DNA of 64,000 nt, taken from contig CAZWHW010000002.1 in assembly GCA_964633815.1 (NCBI GenBank), forward strand, positions 1 through 64,000, in the 5' to 3' direction. The notes under the pieces were generated by a model that saw nothing but the letters and a program-made list of their open reading frames with translations, was not told where the DNA came from and did not search any database. The position numbers were made by a program, and so were the translations under genes. Below are positions 15,379 to 26,672 of the stretch, piece by piece. The stretch is from CALKZN01 sp964633815 (lineage in GTDB: Bacteria; Pseudomonadota; Gammaproteobacteria; Arenicellales; Arenicellaceae). Position 1 is the stretch's first letter. Every line of letters begins with the position of its first letter.

Positions 15379-15592
15379 TGGGCTTTTATTTTCTTTTAAT
15401 CTAGTTGTTAGCTATGCTTTTTAGAATGCGGATTTTTTGGTCAGGAAAAATTAAATCAGGATCTTGGGTCACCTTTTTATTGGCTTAAAAAATTCAGTGT
15501 ACTTGCTGCCATTACTCAAGAATTGGCTAGCTATGGCCAAGTAAGGTGTCACCGAATAGCGGTATGTGTAGGAGCCAGCTAAATTCGCAAGC

Positions 15593-17278
15593 TTACTTAT
15601 TACGTATAACGAAACTTAATAGGCCAAAACTGATAAAAAATATTAAGCCAGAAACAATCAATGCAGGTTCTGTCCGATGTTGTTCAAGGCAAACATAAGA
15701 AAATAAATAACTTGCACTAGCGATAGCAGCACTCAAAAATAATGACGACGAACGTCGTTGCGATGCAACTAGTTTATTAAGTTGTTTTTCCATGTGAGTA
15801 AGTTGTTGTTTTTGTTCATCCATTTCAATGCGAAGCATAGTGCTATTATTCGCAGCATCAAGCGCAAAACGTGGCAGTTTAGGTAAATTTTTCCGCCACA
15901 TGGGCAATTCTTGCTTAAAAGTATTCAACATGCCTTTGGGCCCAATTTGTTCAGCCATCCATTTTTCTAAAAACGGTTTAGCAGTATCCCAAAGATCAAG
16001 ATCAGCATAAAGTTGTCGTCCTAGTCCTTCAATATTGAGCAAGGTTTTTTGCAACAAAACCAATTGAGGTTGAATAGGCATTTCAAATTTTCGCGCTGTT
16101 TGAAAAAGGTCAAAAAGAAAATTCCCAAATGAAATTTCACTGATTTTTTTGGCAAAAATAGGATCACACACTGAACGAATAGCTTGTTCAAATTCTTCAA
16201 TTTTGGTCTTTGAAGGTACCCAACCAGCACGAATATGTGCATCAGCAACACCTTTATAGTCGCGATTGAAAAAAGCAATAAAATTCTCAGCCAGATAGTT
16301 TTTGTCTGCTTCAGATAATGTTCCCATGATGCCAAAGTCAATCGCTTGATATTGGCCTTCATCACTGACAAAAACATTACCAGGATGCATGTCTGCATGA
16401 AAATAGTTGTCTTCAAATGCTTGCTTAAAAAATGTTTCAACCCCATCATAAGCGAGCTTTTTTAAATCAATGCCTTTGGCTTTGAGGGTGTCTATATCAC
16501 GAATAGACGTGCCAAAAATACGTTCCATCACCAGCATATTTTTGCAAACATAGCCATCAAAAATAGTTGGTACATAAATCAGGTTTGAATTAACAAAATT
16601 ACCACGCATGCGAGCACCATTGGCTGCTTCAATGCGCATATCAAGTTCACCATGAATCGTTCGATCATATTCGGCGACTACTTCAAGTGGACGTAATCTT
16701 GGGCCTTGCTCCCAATGGTCATGTGCGAGTTGCGCTAATTTATAGAGCACATCCAGATCTTCTTCAATAATTGCTTTAATACCAGGGCGAACAATTTTGG
16801 TGATGGCTTGAATTGGTTCTGAATTGTTATCGACTTTTAGTTGGCAAGCATGCACTTGGGCTACCGATGCTGAAGCCAACGGCTGTTCATCAAAAGACGC
16901 AAAAACTTCATCAAATGGTTTGTCGAGATTGTCGCGCACAATGCGCATAGCCTTTTTGCTATCAAATGGGGGGACTTGATCTTGTAGTTTGGTTAGTTCT
17001 TCAGCAATATCTGCTGGTAATAAATCTGGCCTTGTAGATAAGGCTTGTCCAAACTTGACAAAAACAGGCCCTAAATCTTGTAAGCATAAACGGATGCGTT
17101 TGCCACGCGATTGTGAATAGTTGGATTTTGCTTTGCCAAATAACAATCGAATCGCGAATTTTGCTTTGGGCGATAAGGATAAATTCTTAAATAGGTCGAC
17201 CAAACCATATTGACGCACAGCTTTGCGAATTTTTAAAAGTCGAGAAAGTGGAATTGGACGATGCTGTTTTGCTTGCAT
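15593..17278 (-). CDS. ubiB: UbiB, ABC1/ADCK-family kinase-like ubiquinone biosynthesis protein
   Basis: A 561-residue UbiB-family atypical kinase/ATPase required for coenzyme Q synthesis at the inner membrane. Visible family motifs are KFGQ in VKFGQALSTRPDLLP (about 71-85), the alanine-rich loop ASASVAQVH (about 129-137), HADMHPGN (catalytic-loop equivalent, near 296) and AIDFGIMG (metal-binding). Two C-terminal hydrophobic helices (about 512-532 and 537-557) anchor it. Length is normal. It is last of the minus-strand DUF971-ubiE-ubiJ-ubiB cluster, 44 bp after ubiJ. No tat genes follow, unlike in E. coli; the transposon lies downstream. Confidence 0.95.
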   Translation of the reverse strand: MQAKQHRPIPLSRLLKIRKAVRQYGLVDLFKNLSLSPKAKFAIRLLFGKAKSNYSQSRGKRIRLCLQDLGPVFVKFGQALSTRPDLLPADIAEELTKLQDQVPPFDSKKAMRIVRDNLDKPFDEVFASFDEQPLASASVAQVHACQLKVDNNSEPIQAITKIVRPGIKAIIEEDLDVLYKLAQLAHDHWEQGPRLRPLEVVAEYDRTIHGELDMRIEAANGARMRGNFVNSNLIYVPTIFDGYVCKNMLVMERIFGTSIRDIDTLKAKGIDLKKLAYDGVETFFKQAFEDNYFHADMHPGNVFVSDEGQYQAIDFGIMGTLSEADKNYLAENFIAFFNRDYKGVADAHIRAGWVPSKTKIEEFEQAIRSVCDPIFAKKISEISFGNFLFDLFQTARKFEMPIQPQLVLLQKTLLNIEGLGRQLYADLDLWDTAKPFLEKWMAEQIGPKGMLNTFKQELPMWRKNLPKLPRFALDAANNSTMLRIEMDEQKQQLTHMEKQLNKLVASQRRSSSLFLSAAIASASYLFSYVCLEQHRTEPALIVSGLIFFISFGLLSFVIRNK

Positions 17279-17322
17279 AGTGAAACTAAGTGAACAGAAA
17301 TAATTAAGTATTATTCAGAGTG

Positions 17323-17919
17323 TTAAGTCGATAGTGTTTTTTCAAGCTCAGATAATCGCGCTCGTAAACGAGCCGTATCATTGCGTAAAACATCCACTGC
17401 ATGAACGAAATCTTCAATTTGACTTGGATGCGAAATAATTTCAGCTTCTTCAACTAGAAATTCCGCGATGTTTTGTTGCATGGATGTTGTAGTTTCTTTT
17501 TGCCAATGCCTTATTTTGTCAAAGAAATCCACGGCAATGCGAGCAGGAACGTCACCAATTTTTTCAGCGATTAATTCTTCCCAATCAATATCCAGAGAAT
17601 TCAACATGCCAGCAAATCGTTGACCAATAATGGCATCACCTTCAATTTCAAGTTCACCTTTTTCTAAAACAGCATTTTCTATTCCATCGCGGGCTATTTT
17701 TAGCAAGGTGCTGGGTTTGGCTTTTAGGCGAACATCGACATCATCATTTTCAGACGTTAGTGCAATGTGATCATCGGCAATTAATAGATAAAAAGTATGA
17801 TTGACTTTTTTGATTTCCAGCGCAATACGTTTATCAGCCAAACCACTGAGCTTGTCTAGGGTGTCTGGATCTGTGGCAAAAAATGTTTTGCTGGCTGTTT
17901 CAAATAAGGCAGATAGCAT
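17323..17919 (-). CDS. ubiJ: UbiJ, SCP2-domain accessory factor of ubiquinone synthesis
   Basis: A 198-residue protein with an SCP2 sterol-carrier-like domain (about 15-115; ALEIKKVNHTFYLLI, VRLKAKPSTLLKIARDG) and a C-terminal coiled coil (about 170-196; LRNDTARLRARLSELEKTL). In E. coli UbiJ helps assemble the soluble Ubi complex and binds the hydrophobic head-group intermediates. It lies 18 bp after ubiE and before ubiB, the classic gammaproteobacterial order. Confidence 0.92.
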   Translation of the reverse strand: MLSALFETASKTFFATDPDTLDKLSGLADKRIALEIKKVNHTFYLLIADDHIALTSENDDVDVRLKAKPSTLLKIARDGIENAVLEKGELEIEGDAIIGQRFAGMLNSLDIDWEELIAEKIGDVPARIAVDFFDKIRHWQKETTTSMQQNIAEFLVEEAEIISHPSQIEDFVHAVDVLRNDTARLRARLSELEKTLST

Positions 17920-17937
17920 GTCGCTTCTCTATATAAA

Positions 17938-18714
17938 TTAGAACTTCATACCGATATGCAAAGCAACGATACCACCAGTCAAATTATGATATTTGACCTC
18001 GTCAAAGCCAGCATCAAGCATTAATTCTTTAAGAGTGTTTTGATCAGGGTGCTTACGAATGGATTCGACTAAGTATTGGTAGCTTTCGCTGTCATTGGCT
18101 AGCCATTTGCCTAGCTTTGGAATAATATTGAAAGAATAAACATCATAGAGCTTTTCTAGCCAATCAATCGTGGGCTTAGAAAATTCTAAAACAATCATCC
18201 GACCACCTGGTTTCAAACAACGTGCCATTTCAGCTAGAGCTTGTTCTTTGTTTGTAACATTCCTTAAACCAAAACTAATGGAAATGCAGTCAAAATGTTG
18301 ATCAGGATAGGGTAGTTCTTCGGCGTTGACGATCGCGTAATCGATGTTTCCAACGATGCCTTTATTAGTTAGTTTCTTTCGTCCTACATCTAGCATGGCT
18401 TCGTTAATGTCAGTCATGGTGACATGACCAGAGGGGCCGACTTTTTTAGCAAACTCCAACGACAAATCGCCGCTACCGGCTGCAAGGTCTAGGACTTTGT
18501 CGCCAACTTTTACACCACTTTGTCCGATAGCAAACCATTTCCACAATCGATGCGCGCCAAACGACATGGCATCATTCATTAAGTCATACTTGCCTGCAAC
18601 AGATTGAAATACTTCAGCAACCAGGTTTTGTTTTTGTTCAACAGGAACATCTTTATAGCCAAAATGCGTTGTATTAGCTTGCTGTGTATCAGATTGTTTT
18701 TCAGTGTTTGTCAT
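17938..18714 (-). CDS. ubiE: UbiE, ubiquinone/menaquinone C-methyltransferase
   Basis: A 258-residue class I SAM methyltransferase that C-methylates the quinone precursor ring. Motif [13 protein letters not shown] (about 77-88), the MTDINEAML acidic strand and [13 protein letters not shown] (UbiE signature) are all present, and the length matches E. coli UbiE. Its ATG overlaps the stop of the preceding DUF971 gene as ATGA (18711..18714), indicating translational coupling. Confidence 0.97.
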   Translation of the reverse strand: MTNTEKQSDTQQANTTHFGYKDVPVEQKQNLVAEVFQSVAGKYDLMNDAMSFGAHRLWKWFAIGQSGVKVGDKVLDLAAGSGDLSLEFAKKVGPSGHVTMTDINEAMLDVGRKKLTNKGIVGNIDYAIVNAEELPYPDQHFDCISISFGLRNVTNKEQALAEMARCLKPGGRMIVLEFSKPTIDWLEKLYDVYSFNIIPKLGKWLANDSESYQYLVESIRKHPDQNTLKELMLDAGFDEVKYHNLTGGIVALHIGMKF

Positions 18715-19100
18715 GGTGATGTTTCTAAAAGCTTATCAGTTGGTTGCGCTATTCGTTGATGACCTGCTTGATATAGTCGCTGTAAATAATCTTGCCAGTT
18801 CTGTAGTCGGTTTTGACCTAAAGAATGCAATAAATCCCAAGTATATAATCCAGAGCTGTGTTTATCATCAAAAACTAGTTTGACAGCATACTGACCGACG
18901 GGTTTGATCGCAATGATGTTAACGGTTTCTTTACCCATTTGCAGTACTGCTTGTTCTGGACTGTGTCCCTGTACAGCTGCAGAAGGTGAGAATACGCGTA
19001 AATATTCACAAGGTAATTCAAAACGCTCGTTATTGGTAAACGTAATTTCTAATACACGAGTTTTTTGATGAAGCTGAATAGATGTTGGGAGATAGTTCAT
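18711..19100 (-). CDS. DUF971 protein
   Basis: A 129-residue DUF971 (gamma-butyrobetaine hydroxylase N-terminal-like) protein. Recognisable pieces are the [18 protein letters not shown] segment and [22 protein letters not shown]. Members are frequently found next to ubiE or clpXP/hslVU genes; their biochemical role is unknown. The stop overlaps ubiE's start by four bases. The 5' end lies in a divergent arrangement with the thioesterase at 19160. Confidence 0.88.
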   Translation of the reverse strand: MNYLPTSIQLHQKTRVLEITFTNNERFELPCEYLRVFSPSAAVQGHSPEQAVLQMGKETVNIIAIKPVGQYAVKLVFDDKHSSGLYTWDLLHSLGQNRLQNWQDYLQRLYQAGHQRIAQPTDKLLETSP

Positions 19101-19159
19101 GGTTTGATTATATGTTGCTGTTGATAGGGGATCACCAAAAACTGTGTTATCTTTTGCTT

Positions 19160-19531
19160 ATGCATAAAGAAACCATACATCATAAAATTGTGCTTCGCGG
19201 TCATTTGAATGACTATGGGAAATTATTTGGTGGATATTTACTGCAATGGATTGATGAACTGAGTTATATTTCGGTCAGTTTGGATTTTCCAGGTCAAAAA
19301 TTTGTTACCATTGGTTTGGATAATGTTGAATTTAAGCACAGTATTCGTGAAGGACAGATCTTACGTTTTGCGTGTTTACAGACGCGCATAGGCAAAACAT
19401 CCGCGACTTATTATGTCAAAGTTATTGGTGAGCGTTATCCACTGGAAAACCCCGACGAAGTATTGTTTGAGACGAACATTACTTTTGTTTGTATCGATCA
19501 AAAAGGCAATAAAAAAGTTATTCAAAAATAG
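19160..19531 (+). CDS. acyl-CoA thioesterase, hotdog fold (YciA-like)
   Basis: A 123-residue single hotdog-domain thioesterase expected to hydrolyse acyl-CoAs. GHLNDYGKLFGGYLLQWIDEL is close to the N-H-x-G-x-hydrophobic-FGG-x-hydrophobic-hydrophobic-hydrophobic-x-D motif of YciA-type enzymes, with the catalytic Asp in WIDE. The reading frame is open from 19082, but ATG at 19160 fits the family N-terminus and avoids overlap with the divergent DUF971 gene. Substrate length cannot be judged. Confidence 0.82.
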   Translation: MHKETIHHKIVLRGHLNDYGKLFGGYLLQWIDELSYISVSLDFPGQKFVTIGLDNVEFKHSIREGQILRFACLQTRIGKTSATYYVKVIGERYPLENPDEVLFETNITFVCIDQKGNKKVIQK

Positions 19532-19547
19532 TGGTTACATTTTTTAG

Positions 19548-20240
19548 TTGCTTGTGAATGAAGAACTAAAACAATTCGTTGCGAGTGATCGACTCACTTC
19601 AATCCTACTCCTTGGTGCTAATTTCATTCCTCTAATGGGCGTGTTGTTTTTTGATTGGGATGTGCAAACAATCATGTTGCTTTATTGGGTTGAAAATCTC
19701 ATCGTTGGCTTAATGAATATTGTTCGAATTTTGTTTTTGGCTCAATCGAAGAGCTTTTTGAATCGTTTGGGCAGTGCGGCTTTTTTTACAGTTCATTACG
19801 GCATGTTTTGTATGGCTCATGGTTCTTTGTTATTTAGCTTGCTTAATATAGAAATTGCCGAAGTTTCTGGGTCAATTTCGCCAATAGATATGGTGCAAAA
19901 TCTGCCCGCAGTGTATTTGTATTTACAACAGTTGCTTGGAGTGACTGCTAGTGTTGCTTTACTTGGTATGCTATTGAGCCATGGATTTTCATTAAACACA
20001 CATTATTTTAAAGCAGGTGAACGACACCGTTTGACGGTTTCCAAAGCAATGCATTTGCCATATCAACGTATAGTGGTCATGCATCTTGGTTTAATGGGAG
20101 GCGTATTTTTAATTGAAGGGTTTGATTCACCAGCGCTGCTGTTAGTTGCGTTGGTAGTTGCAAAAATAGTAGTCGATTTAACCTTTCATCGAAAGGAGCA
20201 TCGAGGCTTGCGATCTTCTAAAGACGCGCAAATTCCATAA
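19548..20240 (+). CDS. DUF6498-like integral membrane protein
   Basis: A 230-residue hydrophobic protein with about five to six membrane helices (about 16-35, 39-60, 75-95, 125-150, 172-192, 195-212). LLYWVENLIVGLMNIVRIL and FFTVHYGMFCMAHG resemble the DUF6498 family. The function is unknown. The start is uncertain: TTG at 19548 or GTG at 19554, neither with a clear ribosome site. It ends one base before the convergent hemB stop. Confidence 0.7.
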   Translation: MLVNEELKQFVASDRLTSILLLGANFIPLMGVLFFDWDVQTIMLLYWVENLIVGLMNIVRILFLAQSKSFLNRLGSAAFFTVHYGMFCMAHGSLLFSLLNIEIAEVSGSISPIDMVQNLPAVYLYLQQLLGVTASVALLGMLLSHGFSLNTHYFKAGERHRLTVSKAMHLPYQRIVVMHLGLMGGVFLIEGFDSPALLLVALVVAKIVVDLTFHRKEHRGLRSSKDAQIP

Positions 20241-21972
<1,732 letters not shown>

Positions 21973-22323
21973 ACGAACTTTAAATATTTACATGCTGGAG
22001 TTAGTTTAATTATATTTGAAAGAACACATCTAACGGTGGAAATTTTGTTTTGTGTTTCATGATTAACAAAACACAATATGCAAAAGGCGATGTCGTAGTA
22101 TTAGAACATAATTAAATCTTAGGAAAAGTGAGAATGCTTATTTAATAAAAGTATTGTAGTTCTAAGGAAATTGGAAAATGTGTTATCTAATAGTTAAAGA
22201 CATTCGCAACTAATAACTTACGTGGATAATATACGCGTGATAGGTTGTATTTTAAGACAAATTAGTTTTATATTACCGCCTGAATGCCAAAAAATTTCAA
22301 AAACTATTTCCTATTCCTAAATT
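21973..22323. other. intergenic region between mtgA and the PPi-PFK gene
   Basis: 351 AT-rich bases between divergent genes, with no ORF or RNA gene I recognise. One hairpin is visible: TTGTGTTT (22050..22057) with AAACACAA (22069..22076), without a T-run. Promoters for both genes should lie here, but none is clear. Confidence 0.4.
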
Positions 22324-23580
22324 ATGAAAAAAAACGCTTTTTATGCTCAGTCTGGTGGGGTCACTGCCGTTATTAATGCCTCTGCTTGTGGTTTGATTCA
22401 AGCAGCACAACAATCGGATAAGATTAATAAAGTCTATGCAGGTCGCAATGGCATTATTGGCGCATTAAGAGAAGAATTAATTGATGTTAGTTTCGAAAGT
22501 GATGCCACTATTGCCGCTTTAAAGCATACTCCATCTGGGGCGTTTGGTTCATGTCGCTATAAATTGAAAAGTTTGGAAGAAAATCGCGCTGAATATGAGC
22601 GTTTGATTGAAGTATTCAAAGCACATGATATTGGTTATTTCTTCTACAATGGCGGTGGCGACTCTGCGGATACCTGTTTGAAGGTTTCCCAACTATCTGA
22701 GCAAATGGGCTTTCCAATTCAGGCCATTCATATTCCCAAAACTGTTGATAATGATTTGCCGGTTACTGATAACTGCCCTGGTTTTGGCTCAGTAGCAAAA
22801 TATATTGCTGTGTCGACTCGCGAAGCAAGTTTTGATGTAGAGAGCATGTACGAAAGTTCAACCAAAGTATTTATTGTCGAAGTGATGGGTCGCCATGCGG
22901 GCTGGATTGCTGCTGCGGGTGGTCTTGCTGCTGATGAAAATAATGATATTCCATTAATTATTTTGTTTCCTGAAATCGTTTTCGATCAAGTAAAATTTTT
23001 GCAGAAAATACAAGAAAAGGTCGATAAGTATGGTTATGTCAGCGTAGTAGTTTCTGAAGGAGTTAAAACATCCGATGGTAAATTTTTATCAGATACTGGT
23101 CTTAAGGATGCCTTTGGACATGCTCAATTAGGCGGCTGCGCTCAAGAAATTGCTAGCATTGTTCGAGCGGAACTTGGTTTGAAATACCATTACGCCATCG
23201 CGGATTATTTACAGCGCGCAGCAAGACATTTGGCGTCTAAATCAGATGTTGATCAAGCTTATGCGGTTGGTAAAGCAGCGGCTGAAGCCGCGGATGCAGG
23301 CAAAAGCGGTATTATGATGACGATAGATCGCGTTTCAAATAATCCTTATGAGTGGCAGATTGGTGAAACCGCATTAACAAATGTTGCCAATGTTGAAAAA
23401 ATGATGCCTGAAGACTTTATTAGTGAAGACGGTTTTGGCATTACCCAATCTTGTCGCGATTACCTTTTGCCGTTGATCACGGGCGAAGATTATCCAGAAT
23501 ATGAAAATGGCATGCCAAAATATGCGCGAATTAAAGGTCAGTTAGTGGATAAAAAATTGGCTAATGATTTTGAGGTTTAG
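22324..23580 (+). CDS. pfp: 6-phosphofructokinase, PPi-dependent type
   Basis: A 418-residue PfkA-superfamily enzyme interconverting fructose 6-phosphate and fructose 1,6-bisphosphate. GGGDSADT stands where ATP-PFKs have GGDGS, and PKTVDNDLPVTD has Lys where ATP enzymes have Gly; both favour pyrophosphate as phosphoryl donor. MGRHAGWIAA binds sugar phosphate. PPi enzymes work reversibly, so it may serve both glycolysis and gluconeogenesis, and pckA is nearby at 32670. It is followed after 18 bp by a hydrolase gene. Confidence 0.9.
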   Translation: MKKNAFYAQSGGVTAVINASACGLIQAAQQSDKINKVYAGRNGIIGALREELIDVSFESDATIAALKHTPSGAFGSCRYKLKSLEENRAEYERLIEVFKAHDIGYFFYNGGGDSADTCLKVSQLSEQMGFPIQAIHIPKTVDNDLPVTDNCPGFGSVAKYIAVSTREASFDVESMYESSTKVFIVEVMGRHAGWIAAAGGLAADENNDIPLIILFPEIVFDQVKFLQKIQEKVDKYGYVSVVVSEGVKTSDGKFLSDTGLKDAFGHAQLGGCAQEIASIVRAELGLKYHYAIADYLQRAARHLASKSDVDQAYAVGKAAAEAADAGKSGIMMTIDRVSNNPYEWQIGETALTNVANVEKMMPEDFISEDGFGITQSCRDYLLPLITGEDYPEYENGMPKYARIKGQLVDKKLANDFEV

Positions 23581-23598
23581 GTAGTTTGACGCTAGCTT

Positions 23599-24573
23599 GT
23601 GATTACACTGATAATTTTTTTTCTTATTGGCGCAATCGCTAGCGTTGTTTTAGCTTGGTTTGTTCAAGCAAAATACCCGCCTGTTGGTCAATTTATTCGA
23701 GTAGATTATCAAGGCAAACTCATTCGTCTGCATTACTTAGATAGCTTGCAGTATCAGTTAGCGCGTCATAAAGACACCAATCAACCGACAATTATCCTAA
23801 TACATGGGGCTACGGGCAATTTAATTGATTTTAAAACATCACTTTTTGCATCTTTGAGTGAAAAATTTCGTGTGGTGGCATTCGATCGGCCAGGGTTTGG
23901 CTATTCGGAGCGTCCTCGGCATGGCGATAGTGCGATGTGGTGTTCTCCAAAAGAGCAAATGGAAATTATTCGCAGCGGTATTGAGACTTTAAATATTCAA
24001 AATCCAATTATATTAGGTCATTCTTTAGCCGGGCCAATTGTGCTCGATTATTTATTGCACCATGATCGAGAAATTTCACTAGCTATTTTGTTGTCTCCTG
24101 TTTCTCATCCGTGGCCAAATGGGGTAACTTGGTATAACTATCTTGATAGATTGCCAATTCTAAAAGAGATTTTCAGTTACACATGGTTGCCGATTTTAGG
24201 ATACTTTAGTACTTCATCGGGTTTAAAGCGCTTATTTCATCCTGAACCCGTGCCAACAGACTATCGTGATAAAACTGCGTTGGATTTATTTTTTCGTCCA
24301 AGAGTGATGTTGGATAATTTCCGCGATCAACGCTTATTGTGTGAATATGTTGCAAGAGCGGGCCGTGCTTATCGTTCTATTCAAACGCCAGTTAAAATCA
24401 TCTCAGGAACTGAAGATACTGTAGTCATCTCATGGCTGCATTCAGAAAAATTGAGCTATGAACTACAATCTGCTGATTGGACTGATTTACCAGATGTAGG
24501 TCATTCTCCACACCACAGTTACACCCAGGAAGTTATAGATAATATTGAAAAATTTATTAATAAGAATATTTAG
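23599..24573 (+). CDS. alpha/beta hydrolase, membrane-anchored
   Basis: A 324-residue alpha/beta-hydrolase. An N-terminal hydrophobic helix (about 2-22) suggests membrane anchoring. The oxyanion region LIHGATGN, the DRPGFGYSER strand-turn, the nucleophile elbow LGHSLAG and a C-terminal GHSPHHSY His complete a plausible Ser-Asp-His triad. The start is GTG at 23599. Substrate unknown. The 18-bp gap suggests co-transcription with the PFK gene, without an obvious functional link. Confidence 0.85.
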   Translation: MITLIIFFLIGAIASVVLAWFVQAKYPPVGQFIRVDYQGKLIRLHYLDSLQYQLARHKDTNQPTIILIHGATGNLIDFKTSLFASLSEKFRVVAFDRPGFGYSERPRHGDSAMWCSPKEQMEIIRSGIETLNIQNPIILGHSLAGPIVLDYLLHHDREISLAILLSPVSHPWPNGVTWYNYLDRLPILKEIFSYTWLPILGYFSTSSGLKRLFHPEPVPTDYRDKTALDLFFRPRVMLDNFRDQRLLCEYVARAGRAYRSIQTPVKIISGTEDTVVISWLHSEKLSYELQSADWTDLPDVGHSPHHSYTQEVIDNIEKFINKNI

Positions 24574-24583
24574 GCTTGTAATT

Positions 24584-26329
24584 TTAGATAGGCGCTACTC
24601 GGAACACTTCATCCAAACTAGTTAAGCCTTGAGCAACTTTGTGTAAACCAGCAGCTTTCAGCGGAATACAACCATCTTTGATAGATTGCGCTTGTAGCTC
24701 TTCAAGGCTAGTACCTCTGTCGATTAAGGTTTTGCATTCTGAGCTAAATTCCATCATTTCATAGAGACCAACTCGGCCTTGATAACCTGTTTGGCGACAT
24801 TCTAGGCAGCCTTCAGCATGATGATAATTTGATGGTTCAATTTTCCAGCCAGAAATTGCCTGTTGCCATATATCTGTATCAACCTGTGCTGGCTTTTTGC
24901 AATTAGAACATAATTTTCTTACCAAACGTTGTGCCATAACACCAAGAACTGAAGCATTAATCAAATAGCCAGGAATACCGAGTTCTTGCAAACGAATTAT
25001 TGCAGAACAGGCATCATTGGTGTGTAAAGTTGCTAACACTAAGTGGCCAGTCAAGGAAGCTTGAATGGCCATTTCAGCAGTTTCAAGATCACGAATTTCC
25101 CCGACCATGATAATGTCAGGATCTTGTCTTAATAAGGCTCTGACACCTGTTGCGAAATCTAACCCAATAGCATGATGAACTTGCATTTGATTGAATTTCG
25201 GCTCGACCATTTCTATCGGGTCCTCGATAGTACAAACATTGGTTTCATTAGTGGCAAGTTTGCGTAAAGTTGAATACAGTGTGGTGGTTTTACCCGAACC
25301 TGTTGGTCCAGTAACAAGTACAATGCCGTGGGTGCGTTTAGTCAGCTTTCCCCAAATATCTAATTCTCGTTGGGTAATCCCAAGATCAGCAAAATTGCGT
25401 TTTAATACTTCAGGGTCGAAAATACGCATGACCATTTTTTCGCCTTGCGCGGTTGGAATGGTCGATAAACGTAATTCGATTTCATTGCCATCGGGATTAC
25501 GTGTTTTTAGACGGCCATCTAGTGGGCGGCGACGTTCCGAAATATCCATTTTTCCTAAGGTTTTCAAACGGCTGGTCATCGCTAGCATTACATTGGGAGG
25601 CACTTGATAGACATGTTGTAAAACGCCATCGATACGAAAACGAATTTCACCGCGTTCTTTGCGTGGTTCTAAATGAATATCACTGGCCCGCTGATCAAAA
25701 GCGTATTGCAGTAGCCAATCCACGATTTGAATAACATGATGGTGTTCGGCATCTAGTTGCCCCGTTCTCCCAAGGTCAACCAATTGATCAAGGCTGCTGC
25801 TAATATCGGTTGTTGATTCTGTGCCTTTAGATTTAGCAATTGATTGAGCCAGCGCATAAAATTCACTGCGAAAGCGATCTATATCTTTTGGATTTGCAAA
25901 AACAAAACTAACTTCACGATTTAATAATTGTTCAAGCTCGTTATGCCATTTAATTGTTTGCGGTTTGGAGGTAGCAAAAACAACACTATTGCCTGAAACT
26001 TTAATGGGCAGAATGCCATTTTGTTCAGAATAGTCATAAGAGATAATTTCCATCAATGGCCCAACGTCTATTTTTAAAGGGTCAATATGGTAATAATCTA
26101 ATCCAGTTTCTTTGGCAGCCCACTGGCATAAATCGGATAAACTGAGTTTTTTGTTAGCATCTTTTTTTGATGAAGGAATGGTAGTGCTGATGGCGACAAG
26201 TGGGTTTAAATGCTTTTTCTCATCATCTTTAAAGTTTGAAAAAATGCGTGTTGCCTCATCCGAACTAATCAGTTTAGATAAGACCATATCTTTCAAGATG
26301 GGTTTAATAGTAAAGTTTTCAGCTTTCAT
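24584..26329 (-). CDS. GspE/PilB-type secretion ATPase
   Basis: A 581-residue hexameric ATPase of type II secretion or type IV pilus machines. The N-terminal GspE-N/MshEN domain (about 1-150) is followed by the ATPase core: Walker A GPTGSGKTTTLYS, Asp box, Walker B QDPDIIMVGEIRD and His box LATLHTNDA. A tetracysteine zinc site is in CSNCKKP...CLECRQTGYQGR. It stands alone here, without gspF/pilC or pseudopilin genes, so whether it drives T2SS or T4P cannot be told. Confidence 0.92.
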   Translation of the reverse strand: MKAENFTIKPILKDMVLSKLISSDEATRIFSNFKDDEKKHLNPLVAISTTIPSSKKDANKKLSLSDLCQWAAKETGLDYYHIDPLKIDVGPLMEIISYDYSEQNGILPIKVSGNSVVFATSKPQTIKWHNELEQLLNREVSFVFANPKDIDRFRSEFYALAQSIAKSKGTESTTDISSSLDQLVDLGRTGQLDAEHHHVIQIVDWLLQYAFDQRASDIHLEPRKERGEIRFRIDGVLQHVYQVPPNVMLAMTSRLKTLGKMDISERRRPLDGRLKTRNPDGNEIELRLSTIPTAQGEKMVMRIFDPEVLKRNFADLGITQRELDIWGKLTKRTHGIVLVTGPTGSGKTTTLYSTLRKLATNETNVCTIEDPIEMVEPKFNQMQVHHAIGLDFATGVRALLRQDPDIIMVGEIRDLETAEMAIQASLTGHLVLATLHTNDACSAIIRLQELGIPGYLINASVLGVMAQRLVRKLCSNCKKPAQVDTDIWQQAISGWKIEPSNYHHAEGCLECRQTGYQGRVGLYEMMEFSSECKTLIDRGTSLEELQAQSIKDGCIPLKAAGLHKVAQGLTSLDEVFRVAPI

Positions 26330-26345
26330 TTTTCTTAATGCTATA

Positions 26346-26395
26346 TTTTGTTATCAGCCTATAGTTTCATATTATGATAACAAAAAGTGAAACCA
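26346..26395. promoter_or_regulatory. inverted repeat upstream of the GspE-like gene
   Basis: TTTTGTTATCA (26346..26356) and TGATAACAAAA (26385..26395) form a perfect 11-bp inverted repeat with a 28-bp centre, 16 bp upstream of the ATPase start. A second repeat, TGACATA and TATGTCA, lies at 26420..26442. They could be operators; no regulator is known. The rest of 26396..26485 shows nothing else. Confidence 0.35.
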
Positions 26396-26533
26396 AGTAG
26401 GTAGACAGAGTTTGTTGTATGACATATTAAGATCCTATGTCAGGCAAGGCAAATTAAATTCTCGTTTATTATTTTTCTTAAAGTCTTGAGAATCCGTATT
26501 CTTTTATCGGCAAATAAGTTGCTTAATTTCAAA

Positions 26534-26668
26534 ATGATAAAGTTAGAAGGCGCTTCTAAATTACACTTGATGGATTTAATATCGCAAAAGGAACAAGATA
26601 CGCTTATTTCTATATTAAGGAATATTCGTATACATTTGAAAATAAATGAACATATATTAGCTCACTAG
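26534..26668 (+). pseudogene. short ORF, possible remnant of a regulator C-terminus
   Basis: A 44-residue frame (ATG at 26534; open further upstream from a TTG at 26486) ending 4 bases before the next gene. LMDLISQKEQDTLISILRNI looks like the last helices of MarR-type regulators. No N-terminal domain is found upstream, so this may be a decayed remnant or chance. Confidence 0.25.
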
Positions 26669-26672
26669 AAAT

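Noticed and set aside
22050..22076. Hairpin upstream of the PFK gene as terminator or riboswitch
   Set aside because: Simple 8-bp stem, no T-run and no known riboswitch pattern.
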